NCBI RefSeq assembly: GCF_004114535.1
Contig: NZ_LBJC01000007.1
Coordinates: 467,533-531,532, forward strand
Length of the DNA stretch: 64,000 nt
Source: Bradyrhizobium nanningense
GTDB lineage: Bacteria; Pseudomonadota; Alphaproteobacteria; Rhizobiales; Xanthobacteraceae
Reading direction: 5' to 3'
Within the stretch, counting starts at the first letter, position 1, and each line of letters starts with the position of its first letter. This document shows, in pieces, positions 50,760-59,864 of this stretch. Below the pieces are notes generated by a model that saw only the letters and a program-made list of their open reading frames with translations, had not been told where the DNA came from and searched no databases. Both the position numbers and the translations under genes were made by a program.

Positions 50760-51560
50760 CTAGACCTTCAAGGAGGCAGATGATTTCGATTTGCTCGTTT
50801 GCGCTTTTCCGGATCGAGGCTTTCCTGCAACCGACTGCTCCGCGGAACTAATCTCTTTAAAGTCGAACCTGAAGCTGATTCTCGGTGCGCACAGTACATT
50901 CTCGCCAAATTTGATCGGAATACGACCGGAACAGTCAAGGCTCTCTTTGACGAAGACCGGCGCCGAAGTGGACATTCCAAGCAGGCGCGCCTCCTGCGCA
51001 GAGGGCAGACGTGCGCTTATCGTCACCCACTGTTGTGAGTAGTCGTCAATTCCGATGCGCCTGAGAGCAGTCGAGATCGAGTTAGCACCAGAGAATTTGT
51101 CCAGCAGTCCGGGAGTGCGTTTCGCCGGAAAGTAGCTATGCGCAATGACGATTGGGATCTCGTCCTGATAGCTCAGCGTGTCGATGCGCAGCACATCGTC
51201 ACGAGTCTGCAAGTCGAGGTAGCCGGCGAGCCGTTCGTCTGCCTTTATCGTTGCAGCAGACAGGATCTTACGACGTGCCAGGCGGCCTTGCGAGATGAGA
51301 TTATCGGTCAGCCGGGTTTGAGAGGAGAGCAGATAAGGTGTTGGATGTTCAACAACGAAGGTGCCTCTCCCCTGCTCGACACGTAGCAGTCCCTCCTGCT
51401 CGAGTGCCCGAATGGCGTATCTTACGGTGTGCCGGTTGACACCATATGCGAGAGCAAGCTCTACGTCGTTCGGAAGTTTTTCGCCTGGCCGAAATCGGCT
51501 CGAGGCAATGGCTTCTTCGATGTTCGACCGAACAAACTCCCAGCGCTTTCCTTGATACAT
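50760..51560 (-). CDS. GntR/HutC family regulator, PhnF-like
   Basis: 266 residues. N-terminal wHTH (about 8-75) with PGEKLPNDVELALAYGVNRH and TVRYAIRALEQEGLLRVEQG, then a UTRA ligand-binding domain (about 90-240). This domain order is that of PhnF, the usual regulator of phosphonate genes. The long, Ser/Lys-rich tail (AGKPRSGKAQTSKSKSSASL) is not part of the family. It starts 20 bp from the hydrolase gene stop on the same strand and converges on the nucleotidyltransferase. Confidence 0.85.
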   Translation of the reverse strand: MYQGKRWEFVRSNIEEAIASSRFRPGEKLPNDVELALAYGVNRHTVRYAIRALEQEGLLRVEQGRGTFVVEHPTPYLLSSQTRLTDNLISQGRLARRKILSAATIKADERLAGYLDLQTRDDVLRIDTLSYQDEIPIVIAHSYFPAKRTPGLLDKFSGANSISTALRRIGIDDYSQQWVTISARLPSAQEARLLGMSTSAPVFVKESLDCSGRIPIKFGENVLCAPRISFRFDFKEISSAEQSVAGKPRSGKAQTSKSKSSASLKV

Positions 51561-51579
51561 AGGTCAAATGGTCCGTGGT

Positions 51580-53079
51580 TCAGGCTTTCAATTCCGTCGG
51601 ATCAGCGTCAGGTCTATCATTCTTCGGTTGCGCGAGCCGGGTTACGGCCGCTCCCCTCAGATAAAGACGTTGTCGGTAAAGCTCCCGGAAGACAGTTGAC
51701 CGGCGCGCTGAACAGGCAATTGAGACGCTCGCATCTTCGACATCATACTGACCACCGTCCTCGCGATCTGGCAAAGCTTCATCGATGATACGGCCATGCA
51801 CCGTCGACGGTAGCGGCAGTCGCAAGCTGGAAAGGATCGTCGGGACCAGATCAACGATGCTGGTTGGGGCAGCAACAACTCCGCTTCTAAAGGCATCGCC
51901 AGCAAGGATGCATAATGAAGACAGCTCGTGCGCCGAAAGCCCTCCGTGCATACCAACGCCGATCGGATAGGTCCCGTCGTAGTACACGGCATCGGGCGAA
52001 GCCCTCCGACTTTCTGCTCCGCAATCGGCGAGAACAAACGACAGGTCCGCACTTCGTGGGTGTTCGGCCATGACAGCGGAAAGCGGGAGGGTACTCGCGA
52101 TAAGTGGAGAGCCATCGGAAGTCTGACGTGAGAAGGCGACGCCAAGCCATGGCTCCTCGGAAAGGCTGTGATACATCTCTGTCAGAAGATGGCTCTCTCT
52201 GTCCCGAGCCCAAATGTTGACGACCCGTTGAGCTGTTATTGCGGCGTCTACGTCGGGCGTGAGTTCGTATCCGACCTTGAATCCCGATCGCTGCAGATGT
52301 TTCAATACGGAGACCTTTTCTCCAATGATGGCGTGTCCGTGATCGGATGCAGCAATAAGCTGGACTCCTTCCCGCTCTCCTTTCTCGCTCCACCAAGCAA
52401 AAATACGCCCAAACTGCCGATCGACCTCGTGGAGCACCTCACGCGCCGTGCGATGCTGCAGCCCAAACATATGATATGTAATGTCCGGCTCCGAAAGCCA
52501 GAGCAGGCTGACCTCCGGAAGTGTTCCTTCCTTGAGGAACGAGAAGAATAGATCGACGACGCGCTCGATGGTAGCACGCGCGGGCCCCTCGTCGGGAGGG
52601 AGCATCGGAAAGGTTGGCGCAATCCGGCGAACGGCCGCGTTGTTACTGAACTTTAATGGGTCATGAACCCAATACGCCGGCGCACCTGCCTGCCAACTCC
52701 CCCAGCTCGAAAGTCCAAAAGAGCCCTGCGACTGAGATCCGATCGACAGCATCGCGCGGCCATGCGCCGCCAAGACTTCGCCGATCGCAGTGGCGGTGAG
52801 GACGCCACCGCGTTCGCTGCCCAGCCTCAGGAGGGCCGAGAGCGAAGATCCATCGATGGACCGACCGTTTGCCAAAAAGCGGTTGCCGATGATTCCATGG
52901 GCCGAGCTATGTCCGCCCGTGGCTAGCGCGGCCGATGAAACGCGCGTCTCACTGGGAAAAGATGAGGTATGCCGGGCAAGTCGAAGGCCGATTTTGGACA
53001 GCTCGGCGAGATTGGGCGTAACTGCTTCGTCTAGCTGGTCAGGACGAAGGCCATCCAGCATGACAATGATAAATTTCAT
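51580..53079 (-). CDS. Alkaline phosphatase superfamily hydrolase (NPP/phosphonoacetate-hydrolase-like)
   Basis: 499 residues. Two-zinc site residues all visible: Asp in IVMLDGLRPDQ, nucleophile Thr in SFPSETRVSSA, Asp and His in SEPDITYHMFG, Asp-His in AASDHGHA, His in VGMHGG. Members are nucleotide pyrophosphatases, phosphodiesterases and phosphonoacetate hydrolase (PhnA). GAAGGTGG stands before the ATG. The C-terminal about 70 residues are extra. It could hydrolyse a phosphonate, a CMP-phosphonate or a phosphodiester. Transcribed into the GntR gene. Confidence 0.82.
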   Translation of the reverse strand: MKFIIVMLDGLRPDQLDEAVTPNLAELSKIGLRLARHTSSFPSETRVSSAALATGGHSSAHGIIGNRFLANGRSIDGSSLSALLRLGSERGGVLTATAIGEVLAAHGRAMLSIGSQSQGSFGLSSWGSWQAGAPAYWVHDPLKFSNNAAVRRIAPTFPMLPPDEGPARATIERVVDLFFSFLKEGTLPEVSLLWLSEPDITYHMFGLQHRTAREVLHEVDRQFGRIFAWWSEKGEREGVQLIAASDHGHAIIGEKVSVLKHLQRSGFKVGYELTPDVDAAITAQRVVNIWARDRESHLLTEMYHSLSEEPWLGVAFSRQTSDGSPLIASTLPLSAVMAEHPRSADLSFVLADCGAESRRASPDAVYYDGTYPIGVGMHGGLSAHELSSLCILAGDAFRSGVVAAPTSIVDLVPTILSSLRLPLPSTVHGRIIDEALPDREDGGQYDVEDASVSIACSARRSTVFRELYRQRLYLRGAAVTRLAQPKNDRPDADPTELKA

Positions 53080-53177
53080 TCGGCCACCTTCCAGCTCCGA
53101 TTCCGGAGCCTCAACCTACGGGAGTGGGGGCCTCCTTGTCCAGAGCTACCTAGGCACCTAGGCCTGTCATGATGGTG

Positions 53178-53190
53178 TCACATGGTGTGA
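53178..53190. promoter_or_regulatory. Palindrome in divergent promoter of hydrolase and ABC importer
   Basis: TCACA-TGG-TGTGA, a perfect 5-bp dyad with a 3-base centre, lies about 130 bp upstream of the binding-protein start and 100 bp upstream of the hydrolase start. A plausible site for the GntR-type regulator. Only position supports this. Confidence 0.35.
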
Positions 53191-53321
53191 ATTATATCTC
53201 CGACACACGAGCCGTTTCTCACAAAAACAATGCGATCCGCTCGTCCAAGCGTGAGCACTCGATGCTGCGTCGTCCACAAAGGGGGCACCGCATTGATCAT
53301 TATGCAACTAAGGGTTATGTC

Positions 53322-54878
53322 ATGAATAACTCCACCCGACGCGAGGTTCTCAAACTATTCGGTGGGCTGGGCTTGCTCCCATCGACCTCTGTCTTTGCCC
53401 AAGACGCTGACCGAAGGGCACTGCGGATTGCAATGCAGGATCTGCGCGTCGAGCTCGATCCGCTCCATCCCCGTGCTACGGCGCTCGTGAGTTTCCGGGT
53501 GCTGGAGAGTATTTACGACAAGCTCTTTGCAATCGACTATCAACGGGACGGGCAGATTCGGCCGATGTTGGCTGAAAGCATCGAGGCTCTCGACAGCACC
53601 ACCTATCGCGTGTCTTTGCGCAAAGGGGTTCGATTCCACGATGGTGAAGAGTTAACGGCAGAGGATGTCGCATTTACTTTCGGTGCGGAGCGTATGCTGG
53701 CAAAGGACAGTCCGGGTTTGGGCGTTGGCCAGATCAGCTTTCCATCGATGAGCGCGGTGCGGGCAACTGGTCGACACACGGTCGAGTTCAGCACCAAGGC
53801 GCCCGATCCTGTTTTTGTCAAACGCCTGACCTCCTATGGAGCCGGCATCGTCTCGAAATCGGCCTATCTGAAGGCGGCGACATTCGATCAATGGGCCAGG
53901 GCTCCCATAGCGGCGGGGCCGTACCGGGTCGTTGAGGCCGTCGAAAACCGCTACATACGCCTCGAGGCGCATGACGGGTACTGGGGTGGAAGGCCGCCGC
54001 TGAAGGGGATCGAGTTTCGGATGGTGCGGGAGCCGGCGGCACGCGTCGCCGGCCTTCGCGCTGGCGACTTCGATATCATCACGACCGTAGCGCCGGATCA
54101 GTTCGATATCCTCGCCGCGGACAATCGATTGGACGTGGTTGGAGGCGACACGATGTCCTTCCGCACGCTGGTCTATGATTCGACCACGAACGAGGTGCTG
54201 CGGGATCCGCGCATCAGACGCGCCATGAATCTGGCGATCGACAGGCAGACCATTGTCAATAGTATCTGGCGCAAGCGCATAAGTGTGCCGCCGTCCCATC
54301 AACACCCTGCTTACGGCGCTCTCTACAGTCCTGACCGGCCAATCCCACGGTACAATCCGGAAGAGGCGAAGCGACTTCTTGCAGAAGCGGGTTATAACGG
54401 GGCAGCAATTCCTTTCAAAACGGTCGGCAATTATTACACGGCCGAGCTTATCGAAACTCAAGCGATCGCAGCAATGTGGAGGGCTGTCGGCCTGAACGTC
54501 GATATCCAAATGAAAGAGAATTGGGCCCAGGTCGAAGACCGTCTGGGCCGCGGTGTGAACAACTCGTCCGATGGGACATACTATCCCGACCCCACCGCAT
54601 CGTTCGTCTCGCGCTGGGGCTCTCAGAGCAATTTTCAGAGGGGCGGGTATTGGCGGAACGACAGGTTCAATGTGCTGGAGACAACTTTGCTGACGGCGCA
54701 GGACCCGGCCCAAAGGCGAGCTGCCTATCAAGAGATGCTGGACATTTTCGACGAGATTGATCCACCAGGAACGGTGCTCCATTCGCTTGGCGAGTTTTTC
54801 GGAAAGCGCGCCAACATCAAGTGGAAACCGACGCCAACCGGTTTGATGGATTTTCGGCCAGGCGCAATCAACGCCTAG
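53322..54878 (+). CDS. Dpp/Opp-type ABC substrate-binding protein (family 5)
   Basis: 518 residues from ATG 53322. Tat-like signal: TRREVLKLFGGLGLLPST and cleavage near VFAQDA. Family 5 features: YRVSLRKGVRFHDGEELTAE and DVAFTF. Five-gene plus-strand operon: binding protein, two ATPases, two permeases, then a C39-like protease gene. Ligands of this family are peptides, nickel, opines or sugars. In context a phosphonate-containing peptide or amide is possible. Divergent from the NPP-like hydrolase gene. Confidence 0.92.
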   Translation: MNNSTRREVLKLFGGLGLLPSTSVFAQDADRRALRIAMQDLRVELDPLHPRATALVSFRVLESIYDKLFAIDYQRDGQIRPMLAESIEALDSTTYRVSLRKGVRFHDGEELTAEDVAFTFGAERMLAKDSPGLGVGQISFPSMSAVRATGRHTVEFSTKAPDPVFVKRLTSYGAGIVSKSAYLKAATFDQWARAPIAAGPYRVVEAVENRYIRLEAHDGYWGGRPPLKGIEFRMVREPAARVAGLRAGDFDIITTVAPDQFDILAADNRLDVVGGDTMSFRTLVYDSTTNEVLRDPRIRRAMNLAIDRQTIVNSIWRKRISVPPSHQHPAYGALYSPDRPIPRYNPEEAKRLLAEAGYNGAAIPFKTVGNYYTAELIETQAIAAMWRAVGLNVDIQMKENWAQVEDRLGRGVNNSSDGTYYPDPTASFVSRWGSQSNFQRGGYWRNDRFNVLETTLLTAQDPAQRRAAYQEMLDIFDEIDPPGTVLHSLGEFFGKRANIKWKPTPTGLMDFRPGAINA

Positions 54879-54936
54879 CCGAGAGCGCCCTGGGCCCCAG
54901 ACGCAGAAGACTATTGTCTGCTCGGAAGGTGGAGTC

Positions 54937-55953
54937 ATGGACCAAACCAGTTCGCACGTACTTGAAGCACCTTTTGTTCAAACCTTTGAGCAAGGGAATG
55001 CCGGGCGCCCAGCCATGGCGGCTGGCAGCCCGCCGCTTCTGAACATTACTGGATTGACGGTTGTTCTTGCAGACCGACCCGAGACCCGACTCCTGGACGC
55101 CGTTCAGTTCGAGCTGCGGAAGGGTGAGTTTTTCGCGCTTGTCGGCGAAAGCGGCAGCGGAAAAAGCGTCCTGTGTTCGACCATCATGGGAGTAGCAAGT
55201 TCCGAGCTGAAATGTCTCGGCGATATTCGCATCGAAGGCAGGCCTCTTGCCGATGTCGATCGGCGCCTGCGTGCAATGATCTACCAACAGCCGAGCCTAT
55301 ATCTTAACCCCGTTCGGAACATTGGGTTCCAGCTTCGCGAGACCGTCCAGATGACCGGCGGCTTGAGCAAGAAAGAGGCGAACGAAAGGGCCGCAGATCT
55401 ACTCTGCGATGTGGGGATTGATCATCCCAATGAGGCGATGAGAAAATACCCGCACGAGATGTCTGGCGGAATGAACCAGCGCGTCATGATTGCAATGGCG
55501 CTCGCGATGAAGCCGAAGCTTCTCATCGCGGACGAGCCGACCTCGGCTCTCGATGTCACCACGCAAAAGCAGATCCTTGACCTGCTCGAACGGCTCCGCT
55601 CAGACATGGCAATCCTCTTTGTGACCCATGACTTGGGCGTCGCCCTGCAGCGGTCGGATCGCATCGGCGTTCTCTACGCCGGCCAGTTGGTCGAAATCGG
55701 GCGCGCCGATCTCGTCGCTCGAACTCCCCTGCACCGCTATACGCGCGCGCTATTCTCCGCTGTCCCCCCACTCTCAGGGCATCCCCGGCGTCTGCACAGC
55801 CCTGCAGGTACCCTCCCCGAACCTACTCAGCGCCAGGCCGGCTGCAATTTCGCATCTCGGTGCTCCGGAACACTCGACATTTGCCGGCACACGGCGCCCG
55901 TGTTGCAGGGCACTCCACAACAGGTGGTGGCATGCCACAACTTGGAGCCATGA
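54937..55953 (+). CDS. ABC transporter ATP-binding protein, DppD-type
   Basis: 338 residues. Walker A GESGSGKSV, signature MSGGMNQRVMIAMAL, Walker B LLIADEPTSALD, then the oligopeptide-ATPase C-terminal iron-sulfur-like Cys region (GCNFASRCSGTLDICRHTAP), typical of DppD/OppD. An N-terminal extension of about 30 residues precedes the domain. Ends 2 bp before the next ATPase start. Confidence 0.93.
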   Translation: MDQTSSHVLEAPFVQTFEQGNAGRPAMAAGSPPLLNITGLTVVLADRPETRLLDAVQFELRKGEFFALVGESGSGKSVLCSTIMGVASSELKCLGDIRIEGRPLADVDRRLRAMIYQQPSLYLNPVRNIGFQLRETVQMTGGLSKKEANERAADLLCDVGIDHPNEAMRKYPHEMSGGMNQRVMIAMALAMKPKLLIADEPTSALDVTTQKQILDLLERLRSDMAILFVTHDLGVALQRSDRIGVLYAGQLVEIGRADLVARTPLHRYTRALFSAVPPLSGHPRRLHSPAGTLPEPTQRQAGCNFASRCSGTLDICRHTAPVLQGTPQQVVACHNLEP

Positions 55954-55954
55954 A

Positions 55955-56851
55955 ATGACCTCGCCGATCGGGCTTCCTCGCGTTCGTACAGCGCCAGCGT
56001 CACCCGAACCGATCCTCGAACTGCACAATGTCGATTTTTGTTACCGGGCTCCTCGCCGATCCGCTGCGGAGGTCCTTGGCGGCTCGAGGCTGCGCGAGAT
56101 CAACATGAGCATCCGGCGTGGGAAAGCCCATGGACTGATCGGGGAGTCGGGCAGCGGCAAAAGCACAATCGCGAAGCTTCTGCTTGGGCTGACAGCGCCA
56201 CAAGCGGGTCAGATCCTTTTTGAGGGCGAGCTGCTGACGCCGGATCGATTGGCTGCGTTCCGCCTCCGTGTCCAACCTGTCTTTCAGAACCCTCTCGATG
56301 CGCTGAATCCAGTCACCCCGATCGGCAAACAGATTGTCGCGCCCCTGCTTGTGAACTTCAGGATGAGGTCTTCCGATTGTCAGGCTCGGCTGGCTGCAGC
56401 GATTTCCGCCGTCGGCTTGTCGGGCGAGATCCTTGGCAAGTTACCGCATCAGATAAGCGGCGGACAGGCCCAGCGCGTCAATATAGCGCGAGCGCTTATA
56501 CTCGATCCCGACGTTCTGATTTGTGACGAGCCTGTCTCCGCACTCGACATGACTGTTCAAGCTCAGATCCTGAACCTTCTGTCGGATCTGCGTGAGAGCC
56601 GCGGCCTGTCCCTGCTATTCATCAGTCATGATATCAGATCCGTCGCCTATCTCTGTTCAGAGATCTCGGTCCTGAAGCGCGGAAGCATCGTTGAGAGCGG
56701 TTCACGCGATCAGGTACTGCTCGACCCAAAGACGGATTACATGAAGTCCTTGCTCAGGGCGGTGCCCAATTCCGAACTTGGGGCCGAAATGGCATCACGC
56801 TCAACACCTTCGCAGCTCACAGAGCCTCGGCACGTGCCGGCGGAGAGGTGA
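55955..56851 (+). CDS. ABC transporter ATP-binding protein, DppF-type
   Basis: 298 residues from ATG 55955 (TGAAATG junction with the preceding gene; the frame is open upstream but overlaps that gene). Walker A GESGSGKST, signature ISGGQAQRVNIARAL, Walker B LICDEPVSALD. The C-terminal Cys cluster usual in DppF is absent, making it a slightly short member. Second ATPase of the Dpp-type transporter. Confidence 0.92.
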   Translation: MTSPIGLPRVRTAPASPEPILELHNVDFCYRAPRRSAAEVLGGSRLREINMSIRRGKAHGLIGESGSGKSTIAKLLLGLTAPQAGQILFEGELLTPDRLAAFRLRVQPVFQNPLDALNPVTPIGKQIVAPLLVNFRMRSSDCQARLAAAISAVGLSGEILGKLPHQISGGQAQRVNIARALILDPDVLICDEPVSALDMTVQAQILNLLSDLRESRGLSLLFISHDIRSVAYLCSEISVLKRGSIVESGSRDQVLLDPKTDYMKSLLRAVPNSELGAEMASRSTPSQLTEPRHVPAER

Positions 56852-56858
56852 TAATCGC

Positions 56859-57794
56859 ATGAGGCGCAATGCCCATAAGGTATTTGCGAGCAAAATTGCC
56901 CGCGCATTGGTCACGCTCGTTCTGATGGTAACGGGCGTATTCATTCTTATGCGCTGTGCTGGCGATCCGGTGACCGTCTTACTTGGGCCCGACGCGAGCC
57001 CGGACATGCGCGCCGCATACTCAGGCGAATTGGGGCTCGATCGCCCCATCCTGGCGCAATACCTGGCCTATCTCCATAACGTCGTCCGAGGAAGCTTAGG
57101 CGTCTCATACGTCTATCGACAGGATGCACTCGGTGTCGTTCTCAGCCACCTTCCATTGACGCTGATACTCACCTGCTGTGCTCTTACCCTGGCGGCGGTC
57201 ACGGGCATTGCGGGAGGAATAGCTGCCGCAGTGTTTCCGTCGAGCATCGTAGGCCGTGTGTGCACTATCGCGAGCGTCGTGGGAGTGTGCGTTCCCAGCT
57301 TCTTCCTGGCGATCGTGCTGATGCTGGTGTTCTCAATTCACCTCAATTGGTTGCCGACCGGCGGCGCGGAGAGCTGGCGCAGCTTGGCTTTGCCGGCAGT
57401 AACCATGGCGGCCGCAAGCTCCGCCGTGCTTGCACGGTACACCCGCGTGGCCGTTCGCGAATCGCTGGACAGTCGCTATGTGTTGGCTGCGTTTGCGCGC
57501 GGCATTCCGTTCTGGCGGATATTGATCCACCACGTACTGCCCAATGCGGCGGCTCCGATCCTGACCATCCTTGGCCTGCTTGTCGGCGGAGCCGTAACTG
57601 GTTCGACAGTAGTCGAGACGCTCTTTTCATGGCCGGGTATTGGAAATCTCTTCGTCACATCCGTCGGAAGCAGAGATGTTCCAGTGGTGCAGGCAATTGT
57701 TCTGCTTGCTGGCACTGCGATGATCATGACCAACCTGGCCGTCGATCTCGGTTACACCTGGCTCGATCCGCGGTCTAAATCCTCGGAGAAATAG
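56859..57794 (+). CDS. ABC transporter permease, DppB-type
   Basis: 311 residues from ATG 56859 (GGAGAGG nearby). About six spans, with the DppB/OppB pattern RCAGDPVTVLLGPDASPDMR, LDRPILAQYLAYLHNVVRGS and the coupling segment YVLAAFARGIPFWRILIHHV. Forms the membrane channel with the next permease; the two genes abut. Confidence 0.93.
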   Translation: MRRNAHKVFASKIARALVTLVLMVTGVFILMRCAGDPVTVLLGPDASPDMRAAYSGELGLDRPILAQYLAYLHNVVRGSLGVSYVYRQDALGVVLSHLPLTLILTCCALTLAAVTGIAGGIAAAVFPSSIVGRVCTIASVVGVCVPSFFLAIVLMLVFSIHLNWLPTGGAESWRSLALPAVTMAAASSAVLARYTRVAVRESLDSRYVLAAFARGIPFWRILIHHVLPNAAAPILTILGLLVGGAVTGSTVVETLFSWPGIGNLFVTSVGSRDVPVVQAIVLLAGTAMIMTNLAVDLGYTWLDPRSKSSEK

Positions 57795-58700
57795 ATGAGT
57801 ACCGCCTGGCCGCATGAATGGACTTGGAACATCTTTCAAACTTCGAAAGCCCGACGCGATCCGCGTAAGCCAGCGAAGGTAGGACTCTATGGTGCCTCAA
57901 TATGGATTGTCGGATGTTTATTGATTGCCGCGCTGGCCCAGGTGATTTCCCCCTATCATCCAGCACAAATCTCCTTGGATGCACGGCTTATGCCACCACT
58001 ATTCTTCGGCGGCACGCTGGAACATTTGTTGGGCACTGACGAGCTCGGCCGGGACGTGCTGGCACGCTTGATATATTCGATCCAGATCAGCATGCTCGTT
58101 GCGGTGGGCGGGACCTTCATTAGTACCCTGCTGGGCGTTTCGTTGGGCTTCCTCGCTGCCGAGCTTGGCGGACTGATCGACGAGGGAGTCATGGCACTCG
58201 TCGATATGCAGGCTGCCGTGCAGTTCATGGTGACCGCACTGCTTGTCATCACGATATTTGGCAATTCGCTGGCACTTTTTGTCTGTCTTGTGGGCTTGCA
58301 CGGTTGGGAGCGCCACGCCCGCATCGCGAGAGGGCTGGCTTTGACGGCCCGCAACCGGCTCCATGTCACGGCGGCACGAACTTACAACGCTTCGCGGGTC
58401 CATATCTATGCAAAGCATATTCTCCCAGCCTGTGCACCTACCGTCGTGGTCGGCATGACCCTTGGGCTCACCGAGACGGTTCTACTGGAAAGCACCCTGA
58501 GCTTTCTAGGCCTGGGGATCCAACCGCCGATGTCGAGCTTGGGCAATATGGTGGGATTCGGCAGAGACTATTTGATGACCGCATGGTGGATCGCCCTCGC
58601 ACCGGGCCTCGTCATCGCAGCGACGGCGATCGCACTGATGACGATCAGCGAGTCTCTGCGCCAGACGGGACCTCGCCCAGCTTCTTTCAACTCCATCTGA
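57795..58700 (+). CDS. ABC transporter permease, DppC-type
   Basis: 301 residues. Start ATG immediately after the preceding TAG. About six spans. DppC features GTDELGRDVLARLIYSIQIS, the coupling stretch TAARTYNASRVHIYAKHILP and ESTLSFLGLGIQPPMSSLGN. Completes the importer. Confidence 0.93.
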   Translation: MSTAWPHEWTWNIFQTSKARRDPRKPAKVGLYGASIWIVGCLLIAALAQVISPYHPAQISLDARLMPPLFFGGTLEHLLGTDELGRDVLARLIYSIQISMLVAVGGTFISTLLGVSLGFLAAELGGLIDEGVMALVDMQAAVQFMVTALLVITIFGNSLALFVCLVGLHGWERHARIARGLALTARNRLHVTAARTYNASRVHIYAKHILPACAPTVVVGMTLGLTETVLLESTLSFLGLGIQPPMSSLGNMVGFGRDYLMTAWWIALAPGLVIAATAIALMTISESLRQTGPRPASFNSI

Positions 58701-58709
58701 GGTGACGTC

Positions 58710-59441
58710 ATGTCGCGTCCGGACCTCGAAAGCTCAACGAATCAAATGGTCAGGAACGTCCCTCTGTATCGGCAAAAGAGGAAGTTCACCTGTGGACCAT
58801 CCTCCTTGATGATGGTCATGTCCGCGCTGGACGAGCGATATCAACCGAGTGAAACAGCTGAGCTCGAGATCTGGCGAGAGGCAACGACCATCCACGGCGG
58901 CTGCGGACCAGTTGGTCTCGCATTGGCCCTCAAACGCCGCGGCTTCGCAGCGCTTGTTGTCGTGAGCCATAATGGGCTTTTTCTTAAGTCTCGCGCTTCA
59001 CAAAGCGGCGAGATGGAGGTGATGCAGATTCTCCAGGAGCGAGATCTCGCCGAAGCATACCAGCGAGGCATCCCTGTCCATGTTGGCACTTACAACCATG
59101 ACGACCTCTCGAAATGGATGGCGGTGGGCTGGTATCCCATCGTGATGGTCAGCATTGAGTTCGAAGCTAAGACGATCACTCATTGGGTGGTGGTGACCGG
59201 GACCGACCCCGATTACGTATTTTTCAATGATCCTCTTAAAGATCCCGTCGAGGGAGATGCTGCCACTCGCGTCGACCACGCAAGCTTTGCCAGTATGACC
59301 GAATTCGGTCCCAGTCGGGAAAAGGCGGTCATTCTTGCGGGCCTTCCAAAAATGGCGAATGTCGCGCTTCCGCTTCCCCGGATTTATGCTAGCCATCAAC
59401 CTCGGCCTCACATGCCGGGCGTTACGGATCCCGAACGCTGA
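58710..59441 (+). CDS. C39-like cysteine peptidase (peptidase_C39_2/DUF3335 type)
   Basis: 243 residues; GAGGTGA stands before the ATG and the gene follows the permease stop by 9 bp, so it is the sixth gene of the operon. Papain-like C39 fold: catalytic Cys in RKFTCGPSSLMMVM, His in THWVVVTGTD, Asp in VFFNDPLKDP. No transporter domain is fused to it. Such stand-alone C39-like proteins occur with ATP-grasp and peptide-processing genes. It could cleave an imported or biosynthesised peptide. The tail after about 215 is unconserved. Confidence 0.8.
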   Translation: MSRPDLESSTNQMVRNVPLYRQKRKFTCGPSSLMMVMSALDERYQPSETAELEIWREATTIHGGCGPVGLALALKRRGFAALVVVSHNGLFLKSRASQSGEMEVMQILQERDLAEAYQRGIPVHVGTYNHDDLSKWMAVGWYPIVMVSIEFEAKTITHWVVVTGTDPDYVFFNDPLKDPVEGDAATRVDHASFASMTEFGPSREKAVILAGLPKMANVALPLPRIYASHQPRPHMPGVTDPER

Positions 59442-59864
59442 TGCATTCGGTAGCCGCCAAGAGCCCCAATCTATAGCCACGACTAGTCGGTCCCGAATGG
59501 TGCCATCGAGCGGCCTGCGGTCGGCAGCGCCGGCATACACCACACCGAGTTCGACAGCAGCATAACCAGCCACCATGAGGCATGTTCTGCATTCTTGCGC
59601 GTACGTCAAAACGAGCTTTTTCGCCGGGCGCGCGAACACGACAGGCCTCTCTCAGCGTCCTTCTCGCGTCCTAATCCATTCGCGTAGTTCGGCGCAGTTC
59701 CAGCACTCCTCAGAACGCGTCATGCGCACTGGATAGCGCGATCGCGCATCCATACTTCTGGCGCTTGAGACTCTCCCGTTTCCACACCGATCGGCTCGTC
59801 TTCCCGCTAAGCGGTGCGGCATTCCGGATTGCCTCGGCTCCTCCGCATCCGATCCTACCAACAG
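59442..59864. other. Spacer between convergent C39-like and asparagine-synthetase genes
   Basis: About 420 bp with no supported gene; several out-of-frame short reading frames only. Convergent transcription ends here from both sides. Confidence 0.4.

Noticed and set aside
53652..54938. A 428-codon frame opposite the Dpp-type binding protein gene
   Set aside because: Shadow of the family 5 binding protein; no motif and no ribosome site.
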